This document shows, piece by piece, positions 36,140 through 44,826 of a stretch of DNA of 64,000 nucleotides. Source of the DNA: Elusimicrobiota bacterium. Its GTDB lineage: Bacteria > Elusimicrobiota > Elusimicrobia > FEN-1173. The stretch covers positions 248,001 through 312,000 of the forward strand of contig JADKIY010000006.1 in NCBI GenBank assembly GCA_016722575.1, in the 5' to 3' direction. Position 1 is the stretch's first letter. Every line of letters begins with the position of its first letter. The position numbers were made by a program, and so were the translations under genes. The notes beneath the pieces were generated by a model, which saw nothing but the letters and a program-made list of their open reading frames with translations, was not told the DNA's origin and did not search any database.

Positions 36140-37395
36140 AATCCCCCGTTGCTTTGGACGTCGCCCGGCTCCGCCTGGACTTCCCCATTTTGTCCCGCAA
36201 AATCAACGGCCACCCCCTGGTTTACCTGGACAACGCCGCCACGACGCAAAAGCCCATGTCGGTCATCATGTCCATGACGGCCTATTACGAGCGCACCAAC
36301 GCCAACGTCCACCGGGGCGTGCACACCCTGTCCCAGGAAGCCACCTCCCTCATGGAAGATTCCCGGGTGAAAGTGGCCAAGTTCATCAACGCCCCGGACC
36401 CGGCGACCGTGATCTTCACCCGGAACGCCACGGAGTCCATCAACCTGGTGGCCTATTCCTGGGCCCGGAAACACCTGAAACCCGGCGACGAAATATTGCT
36501 GACGGAAATGGAGCACCACTCCAACCTGGTGCCCTGGCAGTTGGCGGCCCAGGCGACGGGCGCGGTGCTCAAATTCATTCCCGTGACCGGCTGGGACGGG
36601 TATTTGGATCTGTCGAAAATTTCCGATTTGCTCACGACCAAGACCAAACTGCTGGCCTTGACCCACATGTCGAACGTCCTGGGCACCCTGAACCCCGTCG
36701 AAGATTTGGCCCGGAAGGCCCACGCCGTGGGAGCCAAGGTGCTGGTGGACGGCGCCCAATCGGCGCCCCACCTGCCCATCGACGTTCAAAAGCTTGGGTG
36801 CGACTTTTTCGTTTTCTCCGCCCACAAGATGCTGGGCCCGACGGGACTGGGCGTCCTTTGGGCCCCCCGGGAACTGTTGGAATCCATGGACCCGTTTTTG
36901 GGCGGGGGGGACATGATCGCCCAGGTGTGGAAGGACCACTCCACCTGGAACGAACTGCCCTACAAATTTGAAGCGGGCACGCCCAACATCACCGGCGCCA
37001 TCGCCTTCGGCGCGGCGGTGGATTATTTAACCCAGGTGGGCATGGACACGATCCGCGCCCACGAGATGGACCTCACGGGCTACGCCTTGAAGGCGCTCAA
37101 AGCCCGGTTCCCCAAGATCGTCCTCCACGGCCCGTCGGACGCGGCCCAGCGGGGCGGGGTCGTGAGCTTCGAGCTCCCCGGCATCCACCCCCACGACGTG
37201 GGGACCATCGTCGACCGGGAAGGCGTGGCCATCCGCGCCGGGCACCACTGCTGTCAGGTGCTCATGAAAAAATTCGGTGTCTCGGGCACGGCCCGGGCCA
37301 GCTTCTACATCTACAACACCCGGGAGGAAGTGGACGCCCTGGTGAAATCCCTGGAAAAAGTGGAAGAGCTCTTCGCCCAGAAGGCCCGAGCGTGA
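36136..37395 (+). CDS. sufS: Cysteine desulfurase SufS
   Basis: A 419-residue class V aminotransferase-fold enzyme that releases sulfur from cysteine as an enzyme persulfide. YLDNAATTQKP near residue 30, HRGVHTLSQEAT, EHHSNLVPWQ, the PLP lysine in FSAHKMLGPTGLG near residue 236, and the catalytic cysteine in RAGHHCCQVL near residue 377. The start is GTG 36136, overlapping the Rieske stop. With SufU in the same operon, sulfur transfer is of the SufS-SufU kind. Confidence 0.96.
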   Translation: MKSPVALDVARLRLDFPILSRKINGHPLVYLDNAATTQKPMSVIMSMTAYYERTNANVHRGVHTLSQEATSLMEDSRVKVAKFINAPDPATVIFTRNATESINLVAYSWARKHLKPGDEILLTEMEHHSNLVPWQLAAQATGAVLKFIPVTGWDGYLDLSKISDLLTTKTKLLALTHMSNVLGTLNPVEDLARKAHAVGAKVLVDGAQSAPHLPIDVQKLGCDFFVFSAHKMLGPTGLGVLWAPRELLESMDPFLGGGDMIAQVWKDHSTWNELPYKFEAGTPNITGAIAFGAAVDYLTQVGMDTIRAHEMDLTGYALKALKARFPKIVLHGPSDAAQRGGVVSFELPGIHPHDVGTIVDREGVAIRAGHHCCQVLMKKFGVSGTARASFYIYNTREEVDALVKSLEKVEELFAQKARA

Positions 37396-38087
37396 GACGG
37401 TTTGTTTTCGCCGCGGCGATGGTTTTTGTCGCCGGCGGCCTCCGGGCGGGGGACGAGGCCGAGCTGAACTTCATCGGTTTTTCCGAGGACGGCGCCCGCT
37501 TCGCCTACGAGCAGTTCGGCGTTCAGGACGGCTCCGGGTTCGGCTACTCCCAATTTCTCTTCGTCGACGCGGCCAAAAACGCCTGGGCCGGTCCCCCGCA
37601 GGGGGTCGAAGACGAGAAGGGCGATTCCCTGGAGGCCGTGCGGGCCCGGGCCCGGAAAGCGGCCGAAGCGTCGCTCCAGAAATTCGGCATTCAAGTCGGA
37701 AACACGGGCGACCATCTGCTGTCCCATCCCACCACGGACCTGGGCGTGGAGGACCGAACGGCCAAATTCCGGCTCCCTTCCGCCTCCGAGCCCTACGAGC
37801 TTCGGTTGGAGGAGACCCCGGTGAAAAACGCCGTCTGCGAAGAGCGGGGCCAGCCGGCGGCCCTGTTGACGGTGACCCTGACCGGTTCCCCGTCGGGGAA
37901 CGTCCGGGTGCTTCAAAAGGACGCCGCCCTGCCCCGAAGCCGCGGCGCCTGCCCCGGCGGGTACCGGGTGCAGGACGTCTACGTTTTTAAAAACACCCTG
38001 GCCGTTTTTTTGAACGTGTACACGGCCGGGTTTGAAGGGCCCGACATGCGCCACCTGGCCCTGGGCTCCCCGCTGGAGACGAAATGA
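37392..38087 (+). CDS. DUF2259-like secreted protein
   Basis: A 231-residue predicted exported protein (signal peptide FVFAAAMVFVAGGLRAG) with the DUF2259 pattern LNFIGFSEDGARFAYEQFGVQ, then GFGYSQFLFVD and a C-terminal VYVFKNTLAVFLNVY. It is embedded in the SUF operon with 4-base overlaps on both sides (GTGA with sufS, ATGA with sufU), so it is surely co-expressed. A periplasmic partner in an otherwise cytoplasmic pathway is odd; the function of the family is not known to me. Confidence 0.75.
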   Translation: MRRFVFAAAMVFVAGGLRAGDEAELNFIGFSEDGARFAYEQFGVQDGSGFGYSQFLFVDAAKNAWAGPPQGVEDEKGDSLEAVRARARKAAEASLQKFGIQVGNTGDHLLSHPTTDLGVEDRTAKFRLPSASEPYELRLEETPVKNAVCEERGQPAALLTVTLTGSPSGNVRVLQKDAALPRSRGACPGGYRVQDVYVFKNTLAVFLNVYTAGFEGPDMRHLALGSPLETK

Positions 38088-38524
38088 CCGACGACCTTTA
38101 CCGCGATTTGATTTTGGACCACTTCCGGCACCCCCGCAACCAGGGGGCGCTGGCGCAGCCCGACGTCAAAGTCCAGGGCGTGAACCCCCTTTGCGGCGAC
38201 AACCTGGAGCTGACCTTCATCGTCCGGGAAGGCAAAATCGAGGACATCAAGATGACCGGGAACGGCTGTTCCATTTCCCAGTCTTCGGCCTCCATGATGA
38301 CCGAGGCGCTCAAGGGGAAAGATTTGTCCACCTCCCAGTCCCTGGCCCAGGCCTTTAAGAAGATGATGCTTCAAAACGGCTCCGCCGACGACCTGCCCGA
38401 GGATTTGGAAGACCTGGCGGCCCTGGAAGGCGTGCAAAAATACCCCGTGCGGGTGAAATGCGCGCTCCTGGCCTGGAACACCCTGCTCCAGGGATTGACC
38501 GACTACCAGGAAAAGAAAGCCTGA
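38084..38524 (+). CDS. sufU: SufU/IscU-type scaffold or sulfur-transfer protein
   Basis: A 146-residue IscU-fold protein: LYRDLILDHFRHPRNQG at the N-terminus, CGDNLELTFIV (first Cys near residue 41, with the conserved Asp), GNGCSISQSSASMM (second Cys) and PVRVKCALLAWNTL (third Cys). The spacing between the second and third cysteines is the longer SufU form, which binds zinc and accepts sulfur from SufS. It overlaps the DUF2259 gene by 4 bases. Confidence 0.94.
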   Translation: MTDDLYRDLILDHFRHPRNQGALAQPDVKVQGVNPLCGDNLELTFIVREGKIEDIKMTGNGCSISQSSASMMTEALKGKDLSTSQSLAQAFKKMMLQNGSADDLPEDLEDLAALEGVQKYPVRVKCALLAWNTLLQGLTDYQEKKA

Positions 38525-38539
38525 TTTAAGGAGAGCCCC

Positions 38540-39025
38540 GTGCCCACCCTTCCCGAAATCCGCACCGTCCTAAAGACCGTTTACGATCCCGAAATCCATT
38601 TGAGCGTGATCGATCTGGGCCTGATCTACGACATCGCCGTGGAAAAAGACGGCGACAAGGGCGACCGCATCAACGTCAAAATGACCCTCACCACCCCCGC
38701 CTGCCCCTACGGCCCCGCCATCTTAAGCAAAGTTCACTCGGAACTCTCCGCCATGACGGGCGTTTCCGACGTGAAAGTCGACCTGGCCTGGATCCCGCCC
38801 TGGGACCCCCGCAAAATGGCCTCCGACGAAGCCAAGCTCAAGATGGGGCTTTTCGAGTTGGACGACGCGGACGAAACGGAAACTGCCGCCGCCCTTTCGC
38901 AGAGCTCGAGGACGGCGGGCGGTCCCACGGGTCCCGAAACCCCCGCCGCCCTTTCGCAGAGCTCGAGGACGGCGGGCGGTCCCACGGGTCCCGAAACCCC
39001 CGCCGCCCCCCACGTCACGGAATAG
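38540..39025 (+). CDS. SufT-like MIP18/DUF59 protein with duplicated tail
   Basis: A 161-residue protein. Residues 1-105 are a DUF59/MIP18 domain (VYDPEIHLSVIDLGLIYDI, MTLTTPACPYGPAI with the conserved Cys, VSDVKVDLAWIPPWDP), the type that helps Fe-S cluster delivery and is often named SufT when next to suf genes. The C-terminal tail consists of two identical 19-residue repeats (ALSQSSRTAGGPTGPETP plus A), encoded by a 57-bp perfect tandem repeat. The start is GTG 38540 with AAGGAGAG before it. It closes the SUF operon. Confidence 0.88.
   Translation: MPTLPEIRTVLKTVYDPEIHLSVIDLGLIYDIAVEKDGDKGDRINVKMTLTTPACPYGPAILSKVHSELSAMTGVSDVKVDLAWIPPWDPRKMASDEAKLKMGLFELDDADETETAAALSQSSRTAGGPTGPETPAALSQSSRTAGGPTGPETPAAPHVTE
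38888..39001 (+). repeat. 57-bp perfect tandem duplication in the sufT-like gene
   Basis: Units 38888-38944 and 38945-39001 are identical at every base, and 6 more bases of a third unit follow. The length keeps the reading frame, adding 19 residues. The complete identity points to a recent slippage event. Confidence 0.95.
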
Positions 39026-39038
39026 CCCGGGTCCCGGC

Positions 39039-40610
39039 GTGAAAACGCCGATTCGAAAACTCCTTCCGGCTTTTCTCTTCCTCCTCCCTCTCGGGCCCCT
39101 CCGGGCGGAGCGGCGGCCCTTCCTCATGGGCACGTCGGTCTTCGCCGACCTCTTCCAATACAAATTTGAAAATTTGGGCGACAAGGATTTCCTGTCCATC
39201 CACGTGGACGATTTCCTCGGCGTCCCCTGGGACGCCTTCAAAACCGGCGCTCCGCCCCCGGCCGCCTGGGCCGCCCAGTGGGAGGCCCTGGCCAGCAGCG
39301 CCGCGGCTTCGGGCAAAATCCTTTACCTGTCCGTCTCGCCGCTCGCGGGGCGGAAAACCCTGACGGATCGGGTGCTTTCCAACGGCACCACCCAGGGCGG
39401 CTGGGCCCCCGTGGACGCGGACGGCTGTTACCCCTTCGCCACGGACCCCGACGCCGAGGCCAACAAACAGGCCTACCTTCGCTACTGCCAATACGTGATC
39501 GACCGGGTTCGGCCCACCTACTTCACGCCCGCCATCGAAATGAGCGTCCAGTTCACCAAATGCCCCCTGCAAAAAGCCGCCTTCAAAAATTGGTATTCCG
39601 ACGTGTACGCCGCCCTCAAGAAGGCCAATCCCAAACTCATCATCTTCCCGACCTACCAGTTCGAGCACATGTACGGCCTGGCCGAACCCGCCGCCTGGTG
39701 CGGCGGCACCCGGACCGACGCCTCCATCGCCGCCTGCTTCCAACAGCGCCTGGAGGAGGCGGCGCAACTGCCCGGGGACCGCATGGCCTTTTCCATCTAC
39801 CCCTATTTGTGGAAGTACACGCCCACCCTGCCCGACAATTACAGCACCACGGTCCCCTACGAGGACGCCTTCGCCCGGGTGAAGCGCACGACCCATAAAA
39901 AGATTTGGATTTCCGAAACCGGCTGGCCCGGGGTGGACGTCTACGACGCCTACGCCCACGCGACGCCCGCCTCCTCCTGCGGCGTCAACGTCATCCCATC
40001 GCCCGCCCTGGCGGGAGAGGCGAACCTGGCCAACCACATGACCCAACTGCTCGCCCAAGCCCAGGCCAAGGAATTCGAGGCGGTGGTCTGGTGGTCCAAC
40101 CGGGACCAGCTGGACAAAACCCTGGCCGGCGCCTGCCCCTGCGCCAACGCCGGGGACACCACCTGCTCCTGGTCCGACGCCTTCTACCAAAGCGGAGGTG
40201 GAGGAGCGGCCGGTTCCGTGGTGGAATTTCTTTGGCGCATCAACGGCAACACCGGCCTCCGCTACCGGGACGGCACGCCCAAGCCCGTCATCCACGCCCT
40301 CTGGTCGTCCTATCTGTCGCAACCCCTGGCCACGCCGACGTCGCCCAAAACCATCCAGGCCTACCCCAACCCCTTCCGGGCCAGCCGGGGCGACGCCGCC
40401 GTGAACCTGACGGAGGTCCCGCCCAACGCCCGCCTGCGGATCTACACGGTCAACGGCGAATTGGTGAAGGAACTGGAAGCCAACCCCCTGGGCTTCACCG
40501 CCTGGGACGCCACCGACCGAAACCAAAAGCCCGTCCCCAGCGGCGTCTACTACGTGAACGCCGACGGCGGGGGGGAAACCAAGACGACCAAGGTGGTGGT
40601 TCAGCGGTAG
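39039..40610 (+). CDS. Secreted glycoside hydrolase-like protein with C-terminal sorting-type domain
   Basis: A 523-residue exported protein (signal AFLFLLPLGPLRA) from GTG 39039. The body looks like a TIM-barrel glycosidase of clan A: YFTPAIEMSVQF has the acid/base Glu position, and KKIWISETGWPG near residue 290 the usual nucleophile Glu, as in GH53, GH17 and related endo-glycanases. The last 85 residues (IQAYPNPFRASRGDAAVNL, LRIYTVNGELVKEL, WDATDRNQKPVPSGVYYVN) are a FlgD-Ig/type IX sorting-type domain like that of the M6 protease at 15183. Substrate unknown; it may degrade polysaccharide outside the cell. Confidence 0.7.
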   Translation: MKTPIRKLLPAFLFLLPLGPLRAERRPFLMGTSVFADLFQYKFENLGDKDFLSIHVDDFLGVPWDAFKTGAPPPAAWAAQWEALASSAAASGKILYLSVSPLAGRKTLTDRVLSNGTTQGGWAPVDADGCYPFATDPDAEANKQAYLRYCQYVIDRVRPTYFTPAIEMSVQFTKCPLQKAAFKNWYSDVYAALKKANPKLIIFPTYQFEHMYGLAEPAAWCGGTRTDASIAACFQQRLEEAAQLPGDRMAFSIYPYLWKYTPTLPDNYSTTVPYEDAFARVKRTTHKKIWISETGWPGVDVYDAYAHATPASSCGVNVIPSPALAGEANLANHMTQLLAQAQAKEFEAVVWWSNRDQLDKTLAGACPCANAGDTTCSWSDAFYQSGGGGAAGSVVEFLWRINGNTGLRYRDGTPKPVIHALWSSYLSQPLATPTSPKTIQAYPNPFRASRGDAAVNLTEVPPNARLRIYTVNGELVKELEANPLGFTAWDATDRNQKPVPSGVYYVNADGGGETKTTKVVVQR

Positions 40611-40792
40611 GGGGGCTTTGAAGAATGGCGGGAATTGGTATAATGAACAAAGGTACGCCGATTAAGATTTACAGATCTTTTTCCGATTTAGTGACCAAGA
40701 AGGTGAAAGGCCACGGGCGCCATTCAGCTTCATCGGCCCCGGAGTCTTTCAGCACTTTAAAATTTGTTTTCCGAGTGGATAAAAGATGAAGG

Positions 40793-40825
40793 GCGCCCTT
40801 GCCCAATTCAGCAAGGGCTGCCCGC
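40793..40825 (-). repeat. Inverted copy of the array core, upstream of tRNA-Gly
   Basis: These 33 bases are the exact reverse complement of 41045-41077, the core of the second array unit. The tRNA gene thus lies between a minus-strand and several plus-strand copies of the same repeat. Confidence 0.9.
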
Positions 40826-40847
40826 ACTTTCAACACTTGGTAAGGAT

Positions 40848-40923
40848 GCGGGCGTAGTTCAGTTGGTAGAACGTCTCGTTGCCAACGAGAAGGTCGTCGG
40901 TTCGAACCCGATCGCCCGCTCCA
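40848..40923 (+). tRNA. tRNA-Gly(GCC)
   Basis: A 76-base tRNA with acceptor GCGGGCG/CGCCCGC, a D-arm around AGTTCAGTTGGTAGAAC, anticodon stem TCTCG/CGAGA around loop TTGCCAA (anticodon GCC), T-arm GTCGGTTCGAACCCGAT, discriminator T and an encoded CCA. Confidence 0.97.
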
Positions 40924-40960
40924 CTTTAAGAATGGCCGACTTCGTCGGCCATTTAACTGT

Positions 40961-41370
40961 GCGGGCTGTCCCTGCTGGTTTGGGCAGGGACGCACGCGGT
41001 TGATAAGCAATAGGAAGGCTGATTCACTCGGCCGGATAAACATTGCGGGCAGCCCTTGCTGAATTGGGCAAGGGCGCACGCGGTTTATGAGCTAAGAATG
41101 GCCGACGGAGTCGGCCGGATAAACAGTCGGGCAGCCCTTGCTGATCTGGGCAGGGCCCTTGATCAGAGATCAAGGACCTGGGGCGGTTGCAGAGCAACCG
41201 AATTCCCCCAAGACGCACGCGGTTGATAAGCAATAGGAAGGCTGATTCAGTCGGCCGGATAAACATTGCGGGCAGCCCTTGCTGGTGTGGGCGGGGCCCT
41301 TAATCAGAGATTAAGGACCTGGGGCGGTTGCAGAGCAACCGAATTCCCCCAGAACGCACCCGGTTGATAA
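40961..41370 (+). repeat. Array of four structured repeat units downstream of tRNA-Gly
   Basis: Units begin near 40961, 41045, 41128 and 41268. Each starts with (G)CGGGCAGCCCTTGCTG or a variant, continues with TGGGCAGGG and CGCACGCGGTT, and the first three end with TCGGCCGGATAAA. Units three and four carry an extra segment of about 57 bases with two hairpins: CCTTGATC-AGA-GATCAAGG and CGGTTGC-AGA-GCAACCG. In unit four the first hairpin reads CCTTAATC-AGA-GATTAAGG, so one base pair has changed on both sides. Units are too long and unevenly sized for CRISPR. Confidence 0.85.
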
Positions 41371-41400
41371 TTATGGTGTTGATTCTTTTGAGGTTTTCCT

Positions 41401-41443
41401 AAGCGGGCGATCGTGGGTTCACTCACGTCGCCCGCTTTTTTTT
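41401..41443 (+). terminator. Intrinsic terminator after the tRNA-repeat region
   Basis: AGCGGGCGA and TCGCCCGCT form a 9-bp stem enclosing a smaller CGTG/CACG hairpin, followed by a run of eight T. It probably ends the tRNA-Gly transcript. Confidence 0.8.
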
Positions 41444-41588
41444 GATTGGTAGCGCAATCGGATTTCTTCCGCTAAACGATCAGTCGGGACGAAAAATAAA
41501 GACTGAAAACTGTGGAAAATCGGGCCTCTCTAAACCATAAAACTAACCGATAGAAAAATTTAACGCCTCCCCTGAAGCCCCGCCGCAA

Positions 41589-41616
41589 TTGACTTCCCTC
41601 GGAAACCTGTTAAAAT
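41589..41616 (+). promoter_or_regulatory. Promoter for the toxin-like module
   Basis: TTGACT (41589-41594), 16-base spacer ending in TGT, then TAAAAT (41611-41616); the TG one base before the -10 box makes it an extended -10. Transcription would start near 41623, with AAAGG as ribosome site for ATG 41657. Confidence 0.65.
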
Positions 41617-41656
41617 ATTGATACTTCTTTAGTTAATTCCGCACCAAAAGGCCTCT

Positions 41657-42502
41657 ATGCGCCGGGTTTGTGGTTTTGACACCTTGTCCGCGCACCTCGT
41701 CCGAAAAAGCCTCTCCCTGTCCCTGAGCGTTGCGCTCGGGGTTTTTCCCATGGCCACGGCCTTTGGTCGGGAGGATGATCGCACCTCCTACCTCGCCAAC
41801 AACCGCTACCAGGATTACCAAAACCAATACAAGCCGGAGAAGAACTACTCCGCCTCCTCCCAACTGGACCGGCAAATCAGAATGCAGAACACGGCCCTGG
41901 CATTGCGGTTCCAGGCGCCGACGGCGACGTCCCTGGGGCGGATGGATGCGCCAATGCCCACGTTTCAAACCCCCACGATAAAATTCGACTTCCTGGGGAA
42001 CAACGCCCCCAAAGTTCCCAACGCCCTGCGGGCGACGCCCCAGCCGGAGGCCCTGACGGCGCCTATCAAGCCGGGTCTGCTGGGCACCATCGGCAATGCC
42101 TTAAAGGCGGTGGGGCACGCCATGGCCTACCCCTTCCAAAAGATTGGGCAGGGGATTGCGGGCTTGATACAGCGGGCCTTTGGATCGGGCAACCGGGCGA
42201 CGACCCTGACCGACAGCCAACGGGCGACCTTGAGCGCCTATCGCAACATACAGCCCGCGGGGGATGGGACCTTTAAGGCGGCGGGGCAAACCGTGGCTTT
42301 TGGTCGAACCTGGGAGGAGGGGGCGACTTTTAAGGTGGAGGGGGATCAACTGCGGTTGATCCAGGGCACGAGCTTTGAAAAGACCTTTGGCGGGATGGAG
42401 CGGAAAGACGGCGGGCTGATGCCGCTCAAGATGGCGGAAGTGAACGGTGTCATTCAACCAACGGGCCTGGACTTTGACCGCCTGGCCCCCAACACGGCCT
42501 GA
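41657..42502 (+). CDS. Secreted N-terminal part of the toxin-like protein
   Basis: A 281-residue protein with a long signal-like N-terminus (SLSLSLSVALGVFPMATAFG), then a polar, proline-rich region, an amphipathic stretch (GTIGNALKAVGHAMAYPFQKIG) and a beta-rich end (GDGTFKAAGQTVAFGRTWEEG). It resembles no family I recognise. The stop at 42502 is 14 bases before the next frame, and reading across the junction with a one-base shift gives smooth beta-rich sequence (LAPNTA then LTIKSPMTIEGFGEL). The next frame has no ribosome site. So this is probably the N-terminal third of one 1,050-residue protein, broken by a frameshift. Confidence 0.65.
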   Translation: MRRVCGFDTLSAHLVRKSLSLSLSVALGVFPMATAFGREDDRTSYLANNRYQDYQNQYKPEKNYSASSQLDRQIRMQNTALALRFQAPTATSLGRMDAPMPTFQTPTIKFDFLGNNAPKVPNALRATPQPEALTAPIKPGLLGTIGNALKAVGHAMAYPFQKIGQGIAGLIQRAFGSGNRATTLTDSQRATLSAYRNIQPAGDGTFKAAGQTVAFGRTWEEGATFKVEGDQLRLIQGTSFEKTFGGMERKDGGLMPLKMAEVNGVIQPTGLDFDRLAPNTA

Positions 42503-42516
42503 CGATCAAGTCGCCC

Positions 42517-44826
42517 ATGACCATTGAGGGGTTTGGGGAGCTGAAGGCGGGGGAGATGACCTACCAGGGGGCATGGAAATCCCTGGACGGGCAAACCACG
42601 GGGGGGCGATTCAAATTTGAAAATACGCTCCTGGACCTAAACAAAGACCTGGCCCACGGGATAGACATGAACAACCCCGTGGCGCTCCGCCAAGCCACCT
42701 TTGCCCTGCAGGCGGAGCTGATGCGGCTAAACAGCGCGGTGGTGGAGAAAGGCGCGGGCAGATATTTTGTGAGCCAAGAGGAAAGCCCCGTGGACATCGG
42801 CCGCCTCGAAAAAACCGCCGGGGAGTTGGACAAGGGGAGCGAAGCCAGCCTGCGCGCCATTGAAACCACAAAGCAGGACATGGCCCACCGGACGGAGGCC
42901 CTGGGGGCGTCCGCCAAAGCCCTGGCGGAGAGGACGGGGCAAGGCGGCGCGGTCACGATCGACATGAGTGACCGCTTAACCGATTTGCAACGTGAAGCCC
43001 TGGCGGTGCGGGGGGAAGCCAACCGAATCGGCCAGGCCCTAAAGGCCGGCGACTACGCCGGGCTGGACACAGCAACCAAAAACCTGGCCCAGCGCCAGGA
43101 TGCCCTGGCGAAAAAGACCGAGGACCTGGCCGGCCAGGCCGCGGCGATTAAGGATTTGCAAAAGGGTTTTAGAGGGATGGAGCTTGGGGCCAAGGCGTTG
43201 TCCCAAAAAGCCGAAGGCCAAGTGGCTGCCCAGGAGAGCGAAAACATTGAAGCCTCCGCCCAGATCGCCATTGCGGCCGCCAAGGTGTTGGTGGGCCAAG
43301 GCGCGATAACCCCCGAGCAAGGCGCCCAATTGGGAACCCAAATAACAACCCTGCGAAACCAAGTGAGAGGCGTCGCACCGTCCGCCACGATAAAGCCCGA
43401 GGAGACAGCGGCCCACGAGAAGCAGGGCTTCTTTGGCCGGATGCTGCAGAAAGCCAGCGATCTAAAAACAGCCGTCGCCAACCGTTGCCAAGAAACAGCC
43501 GCCAAAGCCGGCGTAGCGGCCACCGCCGCAAAAGCGCTGGTCACGGACACCGCCAATGAAACCGCCGCCTGGACAATGACGGTGACCCAAAGCGCGGCGG
43601 CTAAGACAGCGGGTGTAGCACTATCTACGAAAGAAAATATTTCTGATTCATCTAAAAAAGCGATTGGCTGGATCGAGAGCATTACCGAAAGGGCAGAAAA
43701 AAATACCGCAAATCACTTGTTACGCCTCCCTTCGGCAACACGAACAGTTAGTGCTTTCATCGAAGAACGGGTTGGTGCTGGTGTGATCGCCGTAAAGCGG
43801 AAAGGTGTGAATGGCATTCAGCAGACTGCTGCCCTGGCCTTTGCAGCCGGAGACCTGGTTGTTTCTCCCTTGACCGGTTCGGAAATTAATCGGGATCCTA
43901 TGCCGGGGTACAAAGCCATAAGGCAAGAAAATATTTTGGGCATCCCTGATGAAAAGGGAATCGAATTATTCGGCGCTCCGTCGACCAGACGCGCAGGTAA
44001 TTCTGAGGCCGTAATATTTGACATTCGACACTTTTATCGAACCCCGCCTTTAGTGAACGTGATGCCACATTCTCCATGGATCAAATTAGACAAGGGTGAT
44101 CAGTCAAAGAATATCAGGGTGTGTTTTAACGAGGCACCAGCGGATTACATAACGGACGTGAAATCCTCGAAATCGATTAATTTGTTTGTTCATGGATTCA
44201 ATGTCACCTCCGCTGAATCTCTAGCGTTCAGGGAAAAAATGACTCGCGGAATGAACTATGCGGGATACAAGAATCTGAATGCACTGATTTCTTGGTCGGG
44301 CGACGTTGGCGGGAATTATATTTCCAAGGCGGTTTATTATAGTCGCGCGGTTCGGTCGGCGGATTTGTCGTGGCAGGGAGTCCGGCGCATTGGACAGTTC
44401 GTTAAGAGTTACAATCCGGAAATAAAAATGAATGCGATGACCCACAGTTTGGGTGCGCGCTTGATTTTAGAGGCAGCGGCTAGTGGGATGAAATTTCATA
44501 TGGTTATCATGTTGGTTCCCGCGTTGGATAACGAAGTTTTTTCGCGTGGCGGTTTTTACGAAAAGGCAATTCAAAACATTGATCACCTGGTCGTGGTTTA
44601 TTCAAAGAACCAGGAAGCAGTTTTCGGTATCTATCGCTTGTCTCAATTTGATCGTGCTATGGGGGATGTCGGCCCATCTGGGCCAGTAAATCACCCTGAT
44701 TTTAAGGCGATTGATGCTACGAAGGCATCCCGAAATCAATACGGAATTAGAATTGATAGTCACAGCGATATATACGAACGAGAGACCATCAGGATGATGA
44801 TAGAGCAATTGAGGAGAGATCAATGA
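42517..44826 (+). CDS. Polymorphic toxin-like protein with C-terminal DUF900-type alpha/beta hydrolase
   Basis: A 769-residue frame. Residues 1-50 are beta-rich, 50-400 largely alpha-helical and coiled-coil-like (alanine/glutamine-rich), and 530-730 form an alpha/beta-hydrolase with INLFVHGFNVTSAE and the nucleophile elbow THSLGAR near residue 647, as in DUF900 hydrolases. From about base 43,610 GC content drops sharply, so the catalytic C-terminus seems to have a different origin from the rest. A lipoprotein gene overlaps the stop as ATGA. This layout is that of an exported toxin with an exchangeable tip and a linked immunity protein. Activity as lipase or esterase is inference. The true N-terminus is probably at 41657. 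Confidence 0.6.
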   Translation: MTIEGFGELKAGEMTYQGAWKSLDGQTTGGRFKFENTLLDLNKDLAHGIDMNNPVALRQATFALQAELMRLNSAVVEKGAGRYFVSQEESPVDIGRLEKTAGELDKGSEASLRAIETTKQDMAHRTEALGASAKALAERTGQGGAVTIDMSDRLTDLQREALAVRGEANRIGQALKAGDYAGLDTATKNLAQRQDALAKKTEDLAGQAAAIKDLQKGFRGMELGAKALSQKAEGQVAAQESENIEASAQIAIAAAKVLVGQGAITPEQGAQLGTQITTLRNQVRGVAPSATIKPEETAAHEKQGFFGRMLQKASDLKTAVANRCQETAAKAGVAATAAKALVTDTANETAAWTMTVTQSAAAKTAGVALSTKENISDSSKKAIGWIESITERAEKNTANHLLRLPSATRTVSAFIEERVGAGVIAVKRKGVNGIQQTAALAFAAGDLVVSPLTGSEINRDPMPGYKAIRQENILGIPDEKGIELFGAPSTRRAGNSEAVIFDIRHFYRTPPLVNVMPHSPWIKLDKGDQSKNIRVCFNEAPADYITDVKSSKSINLFVHGFNVTSAESLAFREKMTRGMNYAGYKNLNALISWSGDVGGNYISKAVYYSRAVRSADLSWQGVRRIGQFVKSYNPEIKMNAMTHSLGARLILEAAASGMKFHMVIMLVPALDNEVFSRGGFYEKAIQNIDHLVVVYSKNQEAVFGIYRLSQFDRAMGDVGPSGPVNHPDFKAIDATKASRNQYGIRIDSHSDIYERETIRMMIEQLRRDQ

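Larger units (their letters stand above)
40611..41656. other. 1-kb RNA and repeat region without protein genes
   Basis: It holds tRNA-Gly, an inverted repeat arm, a four-unit structured repeat array, an intrinsic terminator and a promoter, each listed separately. Reading frames on the minus strand here are shadows of the tRNA and repeats. Confidence 0.85.

Noticed and set aside
40669..41079. Minus-strand frame with GSNRRPSRWQRDVLPTELRP over the tRNA-Gly
   Set aside because: This is the familiar false protein produced by reading a tRNA antisense; the rest of the frame is repeat sequence.
40961..41370. Regular repeats considered as a CRISPR array
   Set aside because: Units are 80-136 bases, uneven, lack unique spacers of constant length, and no cas genes are nearby.
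42555..43682. Minus-strand frames opposite the toxin carrier
   Set aside because: Antisense shadows of an alanine/glutamine-rich coding region with no start signals.
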